From IMG/VR virus record IMGVR_UViG_3300048672_000375, positions 1 through 32,154 of that record: a DNA stretch of 32,154 nt. The stretch is one strand, 5' to 3'. The DNA is from a virus. Below the pieces are notes generated by a model. That model made no database searches. It was not told the DNA's origin and saw only the letters and a list, made by a program, of their open reading frames with translations. Positions 1 to 7,408 of this stretch are shown here, piece after piece. Both the position numbers and the translations under genes were made by a program. The first letter of the stretch is position 1; each line of letters opens with the position of its first letter.

Positions 1-742
1 AACTGTTAATTTTAGCTACTTTAATTCAGTTGATGCTAACAAATCAAATGCGATTGATTGGAGCGATAAACTAGACGTTACCGAACTGCCAACTATTCAA
101 TACGCAATTGATGGTTACAGCCAAAATAACTTATTAAATTATGAAACTGATGACAATGATAGTGAGTTAAGAAAAGCTGTTAATTATGGTCAAGGAACTT
201 TGTTTTGCAATAATCTAAATTTAGAAAAAACAAGCGAAGTTTTTAAAAGTAAATTTGCACCAATAACAAGAATTCCAGCACTAAAAGAAACTCCAACAAT
301 TCAAGCGTTTATTCAACTATGGCAAAGCGAAGACAACGGAGTTACATTTAGAACGCAATCGGTTAAACCTCGAATAGCTTATATAATAAGGGGTGAAACA
401 TTTACTATACATGGCAATGACCACGAAATCGGAGGGGGTAGTGGTGCAAGCAATACAGGGTTAAGCGCAGGAGTTTATTTTCAAGATTTAGAGTTTGCAG
501 GCTCACTAATACCGAAGCACTACAACATTGTTGTAAATATGTTAAATAGCCCTTATTTTTTAAATGCAAATTTCTTTTTAAAAGTAAAAGATTATAACGA
601 AATTGATTTTACAAAACCTATATATTTGGAATGTGTAATTAAAGGATTTGGAAATATTAAAGGCTACTTTTACTGCAATGAAATAAAGCAATTTAAAATA
701 AACAGATACGAAACAACAACAGTTGAATTAATTAAAATATGA
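1..742 (+). CDS. Tail structural protein, C-terminal part (gene crosses the window ends)
   Basis: The frame is open from position 2 with no start codon, so this is the 3' part of a gene. Position 1 completes the codon left unfinished at 32154, and the frame matches the partial gene at 31505, giving a 463-residue protein if the ends join. The C-terminal half has a glycine-rich patch (GGGSG) and mixed beta-like composition, with no catalytic motif. It lies directly before the tape measure gene, and the joined protein resembles, from memory, large tail proteins found next to tape measures in Bacteroidota phages. The stop overlaps the next start (ATGA). Tail-tip or distal-tail function is inference. 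An ATG-less internal start at TTG 200 is not needed. Confidence 0.7.
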   Translation, partial: TVNFSYFNSVDANKSNAIDWSDKLDVTELPTIQYAIDGYSQNNLLNYETDDNDSELRKAVNYGQGTLFCNNLNLEKTSEVFKSKFAPITRIPALKETPTIQAFIQLWQSEDNGVTFRTQSVKPRIAYIIRGETFTIHGNDHEIGGGSGASNTGLSAGVYFQDLEFAGSLIPKHYNIVVNMLNSPYFLNANFFLKVKDYNEIDFTKPIYLECVIKGFGNIKGYFYCNEIKQFKINRYETTTVELIKI

Positions 743-876
743 GCAAGAATAAATTGAGTTTAATTAAGGTTTATGTTTCACCAGAAACAAAAGAAAAAGT
801 ATTTAAAAAGTATGGCAATCGTGAGGTTAGCTATGCTTTGAATAAATTAATTCAAAAGGAGTTAAAGAGTAAATAA
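739..876 (+). CDS. Small protein, possible ribbon-helix-helix fold (45 aa)
   Basis: A 45-residue frame starts at ATG 739, overlapping the upstream stop (ATGA), and ends one base before the tape measure start, so it is translationally coupled on both sides. Residues 8-18 (LIKVYVSPETK) look like a short beta strand followed by a helix, and the C-terminal half (SYALNKLIQKEL) like a second helix. That is the size and order of an Arc/CopG-type ribbon-helix-helix domain. Position inside the tail operon is odd for a DNA-binding protein, so a small tail chaperone is an alternative. Function is unproven. Confidence 0.55.
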   Translation: MSKNKLSLIKVYVSPETKEKVFKKYGNREVSYALNKLIQKELKSK

Positions 877-877
877 A

Positions 878-3259
878 ATGGCAGATACTACTGAAAAAAT
901 TATATTTAGCGTTCAAATTGACCAGTCCGATGCAATCGCAAAAGTAGCAGGATTGACTAAAGAAATTAATTCGCTAAAGGAAGCAAACAATAAGCTAGCG
1001 AAAGCCGAAGGCGATAATACAAAGGCAATAGCTGAGAACAATATATTAATCCAAGCAGCTACAACCGAGCGAAGCAAAACGAATAAAGCTATTTTGGCAA
1101 GTGTTGAAGCCTTTGGCAAGGAAGCTAAAAGTATTGACGATGCAAGAACGGCAGTCAAGCAGCTAACTATTGAACGAAATAAACTAGACTTAAGCACCGA
1201 TGCAGGCAAAGCAAAACAAAAAGAGCTAAATGCAAGTATTGACCAACATAATAAGTTTATAAAAGAGAATGTAGACCAATATCAACAACAAAAAATAAAT
1301 ATTGGTAACTATGCAGGTGCTTTAAAAGATTTAAAACTAGATTTAAAAAGCGCAGAGGGTGAAATGGTACACCTTGCACAAACATTAGGCCGTACAAGTT
1401 CAGAATATCAAGCAGCCGCAAAAAGGGCAGCCGACTTAAAAGACATAATAAAAGATACAAAAGAGGATTTAAAGGCAAGTCAAGGTGAAGGCTTTGAGCG
1501 TTTGGGTTCAACCATTGAGGGACTAAAAGGTTCTTTGATGGATTTAGATTTTGCACGTGTAAAAGAGCAAATAAACCAATTACATGAAATTTCAAAAACT
1601 ACAACCTTTGCAGGAATGATTGGCGGAGTGGGCGGTTTGGGCGCAAGTTTAAAAACATTGGCCACAACAATTTTAACTAATCCTATTTTTATATTGGCAG
1701 CAGTTGTTGGGGGAGTTGCAGTTGCTTTCAAAGGATTTTATGATAGTTTAGATGCTGGCAAAGAAATTTTAAAAATTGGTAAAGAAAGTGTATCAAATTT
1801 AAAAAATCAATATGATGAATTAGCGCAAAGTATGCACGATGCAGCTATTGAAAATGATATTTTAACTGGCAAAATTTCAAAAGGAACTGGTGATAGATTA
1901 AAAAATCAAGATAAATTTAAGCAAGAATATTTAAAAATTGTAAAGGCGGCTAGTGATGAAGAGAAAAAAATAATGGATGCAGCGGCAAAAGAACGTGAAG
2001 AGGACGGATTTAAAGGAACTAAAAACTTAATGGATAGATTGGGTTTTGAAACTGCAACAACTAAAGCATCATCGGAATCAATATCAGCAATTGAAAAACA
2101 AAAGCAAGAAAATATTTTATTGCTAAGAAAAAAATATTCATTAGAAAACACAAATATTGAAATCGAAACAACAACAACTATTAAAGAAGAAAACAAAAAA
2201 AAGCATGACGATTTTATAAGAAAAGAAAATGAAAAAATTGCAAAAAGAAATGAAACAGCTAAAAAAATAGCTGAAATAAATAACAAAGAACAAGATGATA
2301 TAGCGGCTCAAATTGATAGAGAAAGAGAAACACAAAATGCAATTGATAATAAAAAATATAATGATGCAAAAACTTTTATTGAAAAGACCTTTAAAAATGA
2401 AGAAATAGCAAGAATAAATGCCTTAGATAAAAATTTAAGTTTAGAAAAAAATAATTTACAGCAAACTGAAAAATTAAAAAAAGATTTTGCAAAACAACAA
2501 TTAGTAGCTAAAGCGTCACAATTGGCAGCAATGATTCATTTAGAGAAAGAAAACTTTAAAGATGCCGAATCAATGGAAGTAGAATTGGCTAATTTGAAAA
2601 TGCAAATAAATCAATCAGCTATTGAAGATGAACAAAGTATGGCTAATGCCAAAGCAGCTATTAATCAAAGTACATTAAATGCAGCACAAAGTTTATTTGA
2701 CCAAACAGCAACGCTAGCAGGCAAACAAAGTGAAGTAGGCAAAGCAGCAGCAGTAGCAAGTACAACTATTAATACATATGAAAGTGCCACAGCCGCATAT
2801 ACAGCTATGGCAAAAATTGACCCTTTTATATTAGCCCCTTTAGCAGCAGGATTAGCTGTTGCAGCAGGATTAACGAATGTAGCCAATATAATGGGAGTTA
2901 AGGTAGGTGGAGCAGCTGCGGGGGGTGGAGATTTTATGACTAATGGACCTACTATGTTATTAGTTGGAGATAATCCTGGGGGAAGAGAAAGAGTAACAGT
3001 TGAACCAATAAGCGGAAAAGGTCAAACTACAATTAATCCTAATAGCGGTTTAGTAGCAATGGCAGGCGGTGGCAGTTTAACTACTAGTGGCTATGGTGGA
3101 TTCGCTGAAAGAAATAGTGGCTTAAAAACAATGATTGACTATAACCAACTTGCAAAGGCAATCGCAAAACAGCCAGCACCAATTTTACAACTAAGTGAAT
3201 TAAATAAAAAACAAAGTGATTTAGAAGTAGTCCAAAAGAAAATTAATTTAAGTGTATAA
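878..3259 (+). CDS. Tail tape measure protein
   Basis: At 793 residues this is the longest gene, as usual for the protein that sets tail length and helps DNA ejection. Long charged helical stretches suitable for coiled coils cover roughly residues 15-240 and 340-620. Hydrophobic segments lie near residues 265-286 (PIFILAAVVGGVAVAF) and about 640-670 (PFILAPLAAGLAVAAG), the usual tape-measure pattern. The C-terminal 120 residues are glycine-rich. It begins 1 nt after the small gene at 739 and is followed at once by a strong terminator, so it closes the tail operon. If tail length follows the common rule of about 0.15 nm per residue, the tail would be near 120 nm (inference). Confidence 0.88.
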   Translation: MADTTEKIIFSVQIDQSDAIAKVAGLTKEINSLKEANNKLAKAEGDNTKAIAENNILIQAATTERSKTNKAILASVEAFGKEAKSIDDARTAVKQLTIERNKLDLSTDAGKAKQKELNASIDQHNKFIKENVDQYQQQKINIGNYAGALKDLKLDLKSAEGEMVHLAQTLGRTSSEYQAAAKRAADLKDIIKDTKEDLKASQGEGFERLGSTIEGLKGSLMDLDFARVKEQINQLHEISKTTTFAGMIGGVGGLGASLKTLATTILTNPIFILAAVVGGVAVAFKGFYDSLDAGKEILKIGKESVSNLKNQYDELAQSMHDAAIENDILTGKISKGTGDRLKNQDKFKQEYLKIVKAASDEEKKIMDAAAKEREEDGFKGTKNLMDRLGFETATTKASSESISAIEKQKQENILLLRKKYSLENTNIEIETTTTIKEENKKKHDDFIRKENEKIAKRNETAKKIAEINNKEQDDIAAQIDRERETQNAIDNKKYNDAKTFIEKTFKNEEIARINALDKNLSLEKNNLQQTEKLKKDFAKQQLVAKASQLAAMIHLEKENFKDAESMEVELANLKMQINQSAIEDEQSMANAKAAINQSTLNAAQSLFDQTATLAGKQSEVGKAAAVASTTINTYESATAAYTAMAKIDPFILAPLAAGLAVAAGLTNVANIMGVKVGGAAAGGGDFMTNGPTMLLVGDNPGGRERVTVEPISGKGQTTINPNSGLVAMAGGGSLTTSGYGGFAERNSGLKTMIDYNQLAKAIAKQPAPILQLSELNKKQSDLEVVQKKINLSV

Positions 3260-3287
3260 AAAAAGCCCTCAATGTCGAGGGCTTTTT
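3260..3287. terminator. Bidirectional rho-independent terminator
   Basis: A perfect 11-bp stem (AAAAAGCCCTC / GAGGGCTTTTT) with a 6-nt loop lies between the convergent tape measure gene and the reverse-strand lipoprotein gene. The A-run on one side and T-run on the other let it act in both directions. Confidence 0.9.
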
Positions 3288-3289
3288 AG

Positions 3290-3607
3290 TTATCTATAAA
3301 ATAAAGTATTGCTATAACGCAAGTGGTTTAAATCAATTTCGTATGAGTACTCTACACCACCAATACTCATTCTATTTAGTGGCAACAAATAAAATTTACT
3401 TTGTTTTACCGTTCCTTTATTTGCCCCTTGCAGAACTCTTAAAGTACGTGTACTATCAGCTGTATTGAATGTCTCTTTAAAAAACCTTTTTGATTCGGTT
3501 TTACTATCATACCAATCGCCATTAATAGTTACTATTGGTGTTGTGTTTTCCTTCGTGCAACTTACTACCAATCCAAGTAGTAAAATTGCTATTATTTTAT
3601 TTTTCAT
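3290..3607 (-). CDS. Small lipoprotein, candidate host-surface (moron) gene
   Basis: The only convincing gene on the reverse strand. The 105-residue product has a lipoprotein signal peptide: a basic start, a hydrophobic core at residues 5-15, and a lipobox ending at Cys17 (LVVSC). The mature part (about 88 aa) is polar with aromatic residues near the end and no recognised motif. It has its own promoter and terminator and faces against the late operon. That is the hallmark of moron genes, which act on the host envelope, for example in superinfection exclusion (inference). Lipid attachment at the cell envelope is well supported; the specific function is unknown. Confidence 0.75.
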   Translation of the reverse strand: MKNKIIAILLLGLVVSCTKENTTPIVTINGDWYDSKTESKRFFKETFNTADSTRTLRVLQGANKGTVKQSKFYLLPLNRMSIGGVEYSYEIDLNHLRYSNTLFYR

Positions 3608-3611
3608 TTTG

Positions 3612-3667
3612 CAAATATAATTTATGGTACCATATTTACAAGTTAAAAATAATCGGTATTAGTTTTG
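3612..3667. promoter_or_regulatory. Divergent promoter region with a 12-bp palindrome
   Basis: Reverse strand: -7 box TATATTTG (3612-3619) and TTG (3639-3641) separated by 19 nt drive the lipoprotein gene, with the start codon only 4 nt past the -7 box. Forward strand: TAGTTTTG (3660-3667) fits TAnnTTTG and lies 4 nt before the GTG of the protease gene; no clear -33 box is seen for it. The perfect palindrome TATGGTACCATA (3623-3634) lies between the reverse -33 and -7 boxes and could be an operator. Confidence 0.65.
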
Positions 3668-3671
3668 TATT

Positions 3672-4862
3672 GTGAAAACTGCAAAAATAGTAATTGATAA
3701 AAATATAGGTGAGAAAGATTTTTTCGCCCAAATGTTTGGTGATATTGCTACTACATTTAGTAGTTCTGATATGTCAGAGTTTTTAAATGACAATTCAGAT
3801 GCTACTAATATTGAAGTTGAAATTCGCAGCGATGGTGGTTCAGTTACTCAAGGGTTTGAAATTTACGACTTGTTAAAAAACAGTGGTAAAGTAATTAAAA
3901 CAATCGCTTATAAAGCTAATTCAATAGCTACTGTAATATTCTTAGCAGGAACTGAAAGAGTAATTACAAAAAACGCTCAATTCGTAATTCATAATCCGTT
4001 TATTGACCCTATGAATTTAGGTTATAGTGGATTAACAGCTGAGGACTTACACGCAATCGCAGATGATATAAAGCAATGCGAAAATAAAATTTTCAATCTT
4101 TACAAAGAGGTTTTAGCATTAGACGCAAATAGTGAAATTGAGGTTAAAAACTTAATGGCAGCTGATACTGATTTAACAGCCGATAACGCTTTAAAATATG
4201 GATTTGCAACATCTATTATTAACGGTGGCGAAACTCAGTTAAAAGCACTTAAAAATACTGCGTACTCAAGTAAAATAGCAGCGCTATTAAAAGATAAAAA
4301 CAACAACAACAATAACATGGATAATAAAGAAATCAAAAGCCAGTTAGACAAATTAGCAGGCAGCTTGAAAAATTTATTTAAGGTTAATAACTTAAATGAA
4401 AATGGTGAGCCAATAGCAGTACAAAACAGTACAGCAACGGCAGCCGATGGAACTGTAATGTATTTCACCGAAGGAGCTTTGGCAGTAGGAGTTGCAGTAT
4501 TTTCAGACGAAGCAATGAGTACACCTATTGCAGATGGTACTTATGTAGTAGATGGTCAAGATGTTTCAGTAAGTGCTGGTTTAATTGCGCAAATCGAAAC
4601 TATCGAAGATGCAAAAACTAAGTTAGCTAATTTGGAAACTGAAAATTCAACTTTAAAAGCTGAGTTGGAAAATTTAAAGGCTGAAAATGCAGCGGTGCAA
4701 GCAAGTAACGAAACAATCGTAAACGAGTTAAAAACTTTTAAAACAGAATTTGAAAACTTGAAAAAAGTAATTCCAAATGATGTGAAGAATTTAAAAGATT
4801 TGCCAGCAGCAGAATTAACACCAGCGCAAAAACATTTACAAAATCGTAAAAAATTTAACTAA
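3672..4862 (+). CDS. Head maturation protease (ClpP/S14-like) fused to a scaffold domain
   Basis: Residues 1-185 look like a ClpP-fold prohead protease. Visible are the oxyanion-strand motif RSDGGSV (52-58), a serine in KANSIATVIFLAG (Ser84) and a histidine in QFVIHNP (His107), spaced as in S14 proteases. After an asparagine run (near 210-215) the C-terminal half has a small beta-rich segment (about 245-310) and a coiled coil (about 320-375), as in capsid scaffolds. The start is GTG 3672, just after a -7 box. An internal ATG at 4317, following the Asn codons, could yield a separate scaffold protein as in lambda C/Nu3; no strong ribosome site supports this. It precedes the capsid gene as expected. 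Confidence 0.82.
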   Translation: MKTAKIVIDKNIGEKDFFAQMFGDIATTFSSSDMSEFLNDNSDATNIEVEIRSDGGSVTQGFEIYDLLKNSGKVIKTIAYKANSIATVIFLAGTERVITKNAQFVIHNPFIDPMNLGYSGLTAEDLHAIADDIKQCENKIFNLYKEVLALDANSEIEVKNLMAADTDLTADNALKYGFATSIINGGETQLKALKNTAYSSKIAALLKDKNNNNNNMDNKEIKSQLDKLAGSLKNLFKVNNLNENGEPIAVQNSTATAADGTVMYFTEGALAVGVAVFSDEAMSTPIADGTYVVDGQDVSVSAGLIAQIETIEDAKTKLANLETENSTLKAELENLKAENAAVQASNETIVNELKTFKTEFENLKKVIPNDVKNLKDLPAAELTPAQKHLQNRKKFN

Positions 4863-4864
4863 CA

Positions 4865-5017
4865 ATGAATAAACTAATCAAACCAATTAATCCTTTTGGC
4901 AATGGCTGCGAGCCAATTTCGGAATGTAACGATGCTATAAAAGAATGGCTTATCGAAACTGGCAAAGCAACCGAAGCCGACTTTGTTTCAAAATCTAAAA
5001 AAGACAAATCAGAATAA
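4865..5017 (+). CDS. Small conserved-position protein before the capsid gene (50 aa)
   Basis: The frame opens at ATG 4865, two bases after the protease/scaffold stop, and its stop overlaps the capsid start (TAATG). This tight coupling argues for translation. The 50-residue product has two cysteines (GCEPISEC), a helix-like middle (NDAIKEWLIETGKATEADF) and a lysine-rich tail. No family is recognised. The location suggests a minor head or assembly protein, which is inference. Confidence 0.6.
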   Translation: MNKLIKPINPFGNGCEPISECNDAIKEWLIETGKATEADFVSKSKKDKSE

Positions 5018-6216
5018 TGAAAAAAATAATCGCAATAATCGCAATAGCCATGTTTGGCTTAGTTCTATCTTTAGGACTTCAATCAATTGGAATGAGTAAT
5101 GTTAATTCAATTGTAACTGGGTTTGCACTTTCGTTTTTACTTACAATTGTAAATTCAGAAGCACGTAGACAATCTAAATTAAATGGTACTGCTTATGCAA
5201 TTACCTTCACTGGCCCTACATCTTTTACAGACGAGGTGTATGAGCAATTTTTAACCGAATTATATTTTATTAATCAAACTGTAGGTAAAAATTATGTTCG
5301 CTTTTTTGATGGAATAAAAGGCAGTGGGCGTATTCGTGCATTAACAGCAACAGTAGCAAGTCAAGCATATAGCAATAGCCCAACAGCAAGCGGTTCAATG
5401 GGCTTGCAAGAACGTTTGGTTATACCTGAAAAAAGAGAGTTTTTTGACACGTTCGATTATGAAACTATTAGAAACACAGCAGGTTCAGTAGATATACCAG
5501 CAGGTGCAGCAAATATTACTCAAGACCCTTTTACGCAAGCCGCAATGGGTATCGTAATGGGTAAGGCCTCAAGAACAGTTGAATCAGAATTTTGGAATGG
5601 TGCAAAAAGTGCAACTAAAACAGCGGTTGCAGCATTAACAGCAGGTACTGCACAAAATGCAGTAGGCGCAGCAGAACAAGCTTATGTAGCAGCCGCACCA
5701 ACTAGTTATGTTGATGGTGTATTAACTAAATTAATATATAGTGATGCAACAACTCCCGGTACGTTTTCAGTAGGCGCGCGTATTAAAGTTGCAGGAACTA
5801 CACTAAGTTCTTCAAATATTAAAGACGAAACAGATAAGGTTTATGCTCAGTTCCCTGATGAATTATTAAATGATGTCGAAGCAATGCAAAACGCTAAAAT
5901 ATTTATGCCAATGAATTGTAAAAAATTCATTCGTCAATATAATAACAATCCTTTAGCGTTTAAAGATGCTTTCACAATTGAAGGTGATAATTTCAGTTAT
6001 TTAGGTATTCCAATTGCTTTTGTGCCACTACCTAACAATTCAATGATAGGCGGTAACTCACAAGATTTTGTTTGGGCTACTGATTTAGTAAGTGATTTTA
6101 ACAATGCAATTGTAGATAAATTACCAGCACCAGCTAAGAATTTCTATTATGAAATTATCTACACTTTAGAAAGTTGGATTTTCTACCAAAGTGCTAAAGT
6201 AGTTTACGTAGGATAG
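5017..6216 (+). CDS. Major capsid protein
   Basis: A 399-residue protein following the protease/scaffold gene, with an alanine- and glycine-rich body and the length and position of an HK97-type capsid protein. Its N-terminus is unusual: residues 4-21 and 30-46 form two strongly hydrophobic segments, the first resembling a signal peptide. Cleavage by the upstream protease near residues 46-55 (NSEARRQSK) could remove them during maturation (inference). The ATG overlaps the previous stop and a strong terminator follows, consistent with a highly expressed gene. Capsid identity rests on context and general character rather than a specific motif. Confidence 0.78.
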   Translation: MKKIIAIIAIAMFGLVLSLGLQSIGMSNVNSIVTGFALSFLLTIVNSEARRQSKLNGTAYAITFTGPTSFTDEVYEQFLTELYFINQTVGKNYVRFFDGIKGSGRIRALTATVASQAYSNSPTASGSMGLQERLVIPEKREFFDTFDYETIRNTAGSVDIPAGAANITQDPFTQAAMGIVMGKASRTVESEFWNGAKSATKTAVAALTAGTAQNAVGAAEQAYVAAAPTSYVDGVLTKLIYSDATTPGTFSVGARIKVAGTTLSSSNIKDETDKVYAQFPDELLNDVEAMQNAKIFMPMNCKKFIRQYNNNPLAFKDAFTIEGDNFSYLGIPIAFVPLPNNSMIGGNSQDFVWATDLVSDFNNAIVDKLPAPAKNFYYEIIYTLESWIFYQSAKVVYVG

Positions 6217-6241
6217 TTTTAATTTTTAATAACCAAAATTT

Positions 6242-6274
6242 AAAGGGTGGTGAACAAATCATCACCCTTTTTTT
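6242..6274 (+). terminator. Rho-independent terminator after the capsid gene
   Basis: A 12-bp stem (6242-6253 with 6259-6270, including one G-T wobble) closes a 5-nt loop ACAAA and runs into a T-tract. It lies in the 79-nt gap between the capsid gene and the putative tail tube gene and probably tunes their relative expression. Confidence 0.85.
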
Positions 6275-6295
6275 ATAAAAACAATATTCAATAAA

Positions 6296-6895
6296 ATGGC
6301 AAGTTCAAATTCATGTAACCAATTATTAACAGCAAATCAAATAGCTAGTTGTAATGGTTTAAAAAAAGTAGGTGGTATTGATGGAACTGTTTATGTTGGT
6401 TTTAGATCTGACATAGCAACATTAGTATTAGGAACAGATGGCGAAATTTCAACCTTTACCCTTACAAGTGGTAAGAAATTAAGCAAGTTTGGGGGTAATA
6501 AAGAACAACACGCAGTAACATGGGAAAGCGTACCAATGAAAGGTAAAGCAATGTATAAGCACATGGCTAATTTCTTTTTATACCCATATTCGCAAGCTGA
6601 TGTTAAGCAATTAGAATATTTAATTAGCAGCGAAAGAATGTTTGCGATTTATGTAAACTTAGCAGGTCAAGTTAAAGCAATAGGTATTGATATTGATCCT
6701 ATTTACTCAGGTGATTTTGTGAGTGAAAGAGGGCTAAAAGTAACAACTGCGAAATATCAAGAAGGTGTAACTTATGCAGCTGATACATGGTGCGAAGTTC
6801 CAATGGAAGGTGTATTTTGGAACGCTCCAAAATTATATAAACCTAGCGCAACTTTAGCTACTAATATTACGGAGTTAGACGGCCTTTCGTACTAA
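6296..6895 (+). CDS. Putative major tail (tube) protein
   Basis: A 199-residue protein with little charge bias and many predicted strands, separated from the capsid gene by a terminator and so likely expressed as its own abundant unit. The order (capsid, then this gene) and size fit a siphovirus tail tube subunit. Residues 58-105 (LTSGKKLSKF to FFLYPYSQ) and 112-140 resemble, from memory, major tail proteins of Bacteroidota phages; no single diagnostic motif is present. A second frame continues past the stop for about 70 codons (see next entry), as in tail proteins with optional C-terminal domains made by frameshifting. Confidence 0.6.
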   Translation: MASSNSCNQLLTANQIASCNGLKKVGGIDGTVYVGFRSDIATLVLGTDGEISTFTLTSGKKLSKFGGNKEQHAVTWESVPMKGKAMYKHMANFFLYPYSQADVKQLEYLISSERMFAIYVNLAGQVKAIGIDIDPIYSGDFVSERGLKVTTAKYQEGVTYAADTWCEVPMEGVFWNAPKLYKPSATLATNITELDGLSY

Positions 6896-7100
6896 CCCCA
6901 ACTTAGTACAACTAAGCTTAAGTGGCGATTTCTCAGACCCATTTAATGTTTACTATTTTGGGGTATTAGAAGTAGGTACTGTTTTGTATTATAATTTCGA
7001 TACAACTTCACCAGTTGCAAGTGGCTTTTATTTTGATATAAATTCAAACGAATATCAAACAAATTCGAGTGGTGTTATTACCACTATAATACCAGCGTAA
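6879..7100 (+). CDS. Probable +1-frame extension of the tail tube gene, no start codon
   Basis: The +1 frame relative to the upstream gene is open from 6879 (just after TAG 6876-6878) to TAA 7098-7100. It has no ATG, GTG or TTG near its beginning; the first TTG is about half-way along. The sequence looks coding: a beta-rich, Tyr/Phe-rich domain with the segment GFYFDINSNEYQTNSSGVIT near the end. Its stop overlaps the next start (TAATG), as for translated neighbours here. CTTT at 6884-6887 and the stop context TAC-TAA-C are candidate +1 slip sites. Alternatives are a broken gene that lost its start or a sequencing error. Confidence 0.55.
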   Translation, partial: TAFRTNPNLVQLSLSGDFSDPFNVYYFGVLEVGTVLYYNFDTTSPVASGFYFDINSNEYQTNSSGVITTIIPA

Positions 7101-7408
7101 TGACAATATACGATGTTAATAATTGGAGTGAGTTGTTTAATAAATACGAGCAACTCACTTTAATAAAATTATGTCAAAGTTGTTGGAGTGATAAAGTAAA
7201 AGTTTTTAACTATTTTCGCATAAAAGAAATGGCAAAAAAAGACGTAAAAAAAGATGCAAATATTTACAGTTTCAAACCTGAGTTTGAAGATTGTCAAGTT
7301 CAAATTAAAGATGTAAATTTAACGATAACAAAGGAAAATTTAACAGCTGAAATAGTAGAAAAATATTTTAAAAATGAGCCTAGTCTTATGGCTTTAATCA
7401 ATGAGTAG
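7100..7408 (+). CDS. Hypothetical protein in the head/tail operon (102 aa)
   Basis: The start ATG 7100 overlaps the stop of the preceding frame and its end overlaps the portal start by 8 nt, so it is part of a coupled operon. Residues 1-40 are aromatic-rich (NNWSELFNKYEQL, CQSCWSD). Residues 44-55 form a lysine-rich turn, followed by a charged C-terminal half. An internal ATG at 7229 (MAKKDVKK) is an alternative start that would remove 43 residues. No family is recognised; the position suggests a small structural or assembly protein. Confidence 0.65.
   Translation: MTIYDVNNWSELFNKYEQLTLIKLCQSCWSDKVKVFNYFRIKEMAKKDVKKDANIYSFKPEFEDCQVQIKDVNLTITKENLTAEIVEKYFKNEPSLMALINE

Noticed and set aside
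1906-2286. Reverse-strand frames opposite the tape measure (also 913-1209, 1257-1595, 1480-1731, 2141-2335, 2665-2886)
   Set aside because: Low-complexity mirror of Lys/Glu/Ala-rich tape measure codons, with no promoter, and inside a strong + strand gene.
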